This document shows positions 62,771 to 64,000 of a stretch of DNA of 64,000 nt, one piece after another. The notes beneath the pieces are model-generated. The model had not been told where the DNA came from and ran no database searches. It saw nothing but the letters and a program-made list of their open reading frames with translations. The stretch's first letter is position 1. Each line of letters starts with the position of its first letter. This DNA is from Desmonostoc muscorum FACHB-395. GTDB lineage: Bacteria; Cyanobacteriota; Cyanobacteriia; Cyanobacteriales; Nostocaceae. The stretch is taken from NCBI RefSeq assembly GCF_014698035.1, contig NZ_JACJSF010000020.1, positions 1 to 64,000 of the forward strand, given 5' to 3'. The position numbers were made by a program, and so were the translations under genes.

Positions 62771-64000
62771 ATGCGTGTTTGCGTGATTGGTACTGGCTAC
62801 GTTGGTTTAGTTACAGGTGCTTGCTTGGCTCATATTGGGCATGATGTAATTTGCGTAGACAACAACGAAGAAAAAGTTAAGTTAATGAAGTCTGGACAGT
62901 CCCCAATTTTTGAGCCGGGACTCTCAGAAATTATGCAGTCTGCCATTCAAACACAGAAGATTCATTTTACAAGCGATCTTGCTGCTGGAGTTTCCCACGG
63001 TGAAATTCTGTTTATTGCTGTGGGAACACCACCTTTGCCAACTGGTGAAAGTGATACTCGTTACGTTGAAGCTGTAGCCCGTGGGATTGGCGAAAATCTC
63101 AACGGTGGTTATAAGGTGATAGTGAATAAGTCTACAGTCCCCATTGGCTCAGGTGATTGGGTGCGGATGCTTGTTCTAGATGGTGTTGCAGAGCGGCAAA
63201 AAACATTGATACCCGCAGGTGGAGTGCCGAGTGATCAGAAATTACCTGAATTTGTAGCCGAGTTTGATGTAGTAAGCAATCCAGAGTTTTTGCGCGAAGG
63301 TTCGGCTGTTCACGACACTTTCAACCCCGATCGCATTGTACTAGGAGGCAATAGTCAAAGAGCAGTAGCATTAATGCAACAACTGTATGCCCCGATTGTG
63401 GAACGCAAGTACGCTGAGGATCAATCTTTACCCCCAGTGCCAATTCTGGCAACAGACCTGAGTTCGGCGGAGATGATTAAATACGCCGCTAATGCCTTTT
63501 TAGCCACTAAGATTAGTTTTATTAACGAAGTTGCTAATATTTGCGATCGCGTCGGTGCTGATGTCACCCAGGTAGCCAAAGGTATTGGTTTAGACTCCCG
63601 CATTGGTAACAAGTTTTTACAAGCTGGTATCGGTTGGGGTGGTTCCTGCTTTCCCAAAGATGTCTCGGCTCTGATTCATACTGCTGATGACTATGGTTAT
63701 GAAGCCCAGTTACTAAAATCTGCCGTTAGTGTTAACGAACGCCAACGCTTGATTGCTCTGGAAAAACTCCAACAAGTTCTGAAAATTCTCAAAGGCAAAA
63801 CAGTCGGACTACTCGGACTGACCTTCAAGCCAGATACCGATGACTTACGTGATGCTCCAGCCCTCATTTTAATTGAGCAGCTAAACAGACTAGGAGCCAA
63901 AGTTAAAGCCTACGATCCTATTATTTCCCAAACAGGTATGCGTCATGGTCTTTCTGGCGTGTTAGTAGAAACCGATGCCGAAAGGTTAGCTGACGGCTGC
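62771..64000 (+). CDS. UDP-glucose 6-dehydrogenase (partial, runs off the right edge)
   Basis: 410 codons are visible from ATG 62771 to the window end with no stop; full length is expected to be about 460. NAD-binding GTGYVGLVTGACLA lies at residues 7-20, AVGTPPLPTGE near 90, and the catalytic cysteine in GGSCFPKD near 296. It oxidises UDP-glucose to UDP-glucuronate for envelope polysaccharide and for the upstream UDP-xylose synthase. It begins 155 bp after that gene, probably one transcript. Confidence 0.93.
   Translation, partial: MRVCVIGTGYVGLVTGACLAHIGHDVICVDNNEEKVKLMKSGQSPIFEPGLSEIMQSAIQTQKIHFTSDLAAGVSHGEILFIAVGTPPLPTGESDTRYVEAVARGIGENLNGGYKVIVNKSTVPIGSGDWVRMLVLDGVAERQKTLIPAGGVPSDQKLPEFVAEFDVVSNPEFLREGSAVHDTFNPDRIVLGGNSQRAVALMQQLYAPIVERKYAEDQSLPPVPILATDLSSAEMIKYAANAFLATKISFINEVANICDRVGADVTQVAKGIGLDSRIGNKFLQAGIGWGGSCFPKDVSALIHTADDYGYEAQLLKSAVSVNERQRLIALEKLQQVLKILKGKTVGLLGLTFKPDTDDLRDAPALILIEQLNRLGAKVKAYDPIISQTGMRHGLSGVLVETDAERLADGC

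Noticed and set aside
1-64000. CRISPR array, tRNA or rRNA genes
   Set aside because: Reading the spacers I found no regular direct repeats with unique spacers, no tRNA-like TTCRANY loops and no rRNA sequence; short heptamer tandem repeats are not CRISPR. A covariance-model scan was not possible.

Overview
This window comes from a cyanobacterial chromosome, most likely a filamentous heterocyst-forming type (Nostoc/Anabaena-like). The octamer GCGATCGC (HIP1) recurs throughout, inside and between genes. Cyanobacterial markers are present: psb29/thf1, a cpcT-type bilin lyase, ndhS, the urt urea transporter with a perfect NtcA box, and the 2-oxoglutarate decarboxylase/succinic semialdehyde dehydrogenase pair. 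Spacers are full of short repeats (runs of ATGACCA/TTAGTCA-like heptamers, G-rich tracts, palindromes), which is typical of Nostocales. I see no rRNA, tRNA, CRISPR array or intact transposase.

Layout. 1-2.1 kb: remains of a STAND (NB-ARC) ATPase gene split by one in-frame TGA and cut short at its C-terminus, then a secreted tandem Tudor-like protein. 2.1-7.7 kb: a nested pair of small mobile elements, then a lipid-modification locus (MprF-type flippase half, two esterases, a membrane aminoacyl-phosphatidylglycerol synthase-like protein). 8-13 kb: an unknown 463-aa protein, an M50 protease, and a DUF485/acetate symporter pair. 13-19.6 kb: urtABCDE, with an NtcA promoter, a second nested mobile element between urtA and urtB, and a Uma2 nuclease-fold gene between urtD and urtE. 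19.6-24.4 kb: a minus-strand permease/P450/membrane-protein group, then DedA and two unknowns. 24.7-34.3 kb: central carbon metabolism (2-OG decarboxylase-like enzyme, SSADH, and a SucC/SucD-like pair lacking catalytic residues), with an FHA-GAF-class III cyclase and an APH-type kinase. 34.9-39.4 kb: an anchored coiled-coil protein, pyrB and mgtE. 40-44 kb: a divergent TauD dioxygenase / AprA-like flavoprotein / AprB-like ferredoxin locus. 44-48.4 kb: a phosphorylase-kinase-alpha-like protein, GxxExxY and DUF1232. 48.7-58.2 kb: ExbB/ExbD, psb29, cpcT, STAS, hemF, Mrp, RodA and NdhS. 58.3-64 kb: a HAS-barrel protein, a CPA2 antiporter with stress-protein domains, UDP-xylose synthase, and UDP-glucose dehydrogenase running off the end.

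How genes work together. urtABCDE imports urea under nitrogen control. The 2-OG decarboxylase and SSADH provide the cyanobacterial bypass from 2-oxoglutarate to succinate, and the SucCD-like pair lies about 6 kb away. UDP-glucose dehydrogenase and UDP-xylose synthase act in sequence (UDP-glucose to UDP-glucuronate to UDP-xylose) for envelope polysaccharide. The flippase, esterases and synthase at 2.7-7.7 kb plausibly make, move and remove aminoacylated lipid. The TauD/flavoprotein/ferredoxin locus looks like an organosulfur or similar scavenging system whose substrate cannot be read from sequence.

Most noteworthy: the SucD-like protein with Gln at both the phosphohistidine and the partner Glu positions, the TauD/AprAB-like divergent locus, the split MprF-like locus with two esterases, two copies of one element each carrying a different nested insertion, and intergenic repeats that have entered coding sequences.
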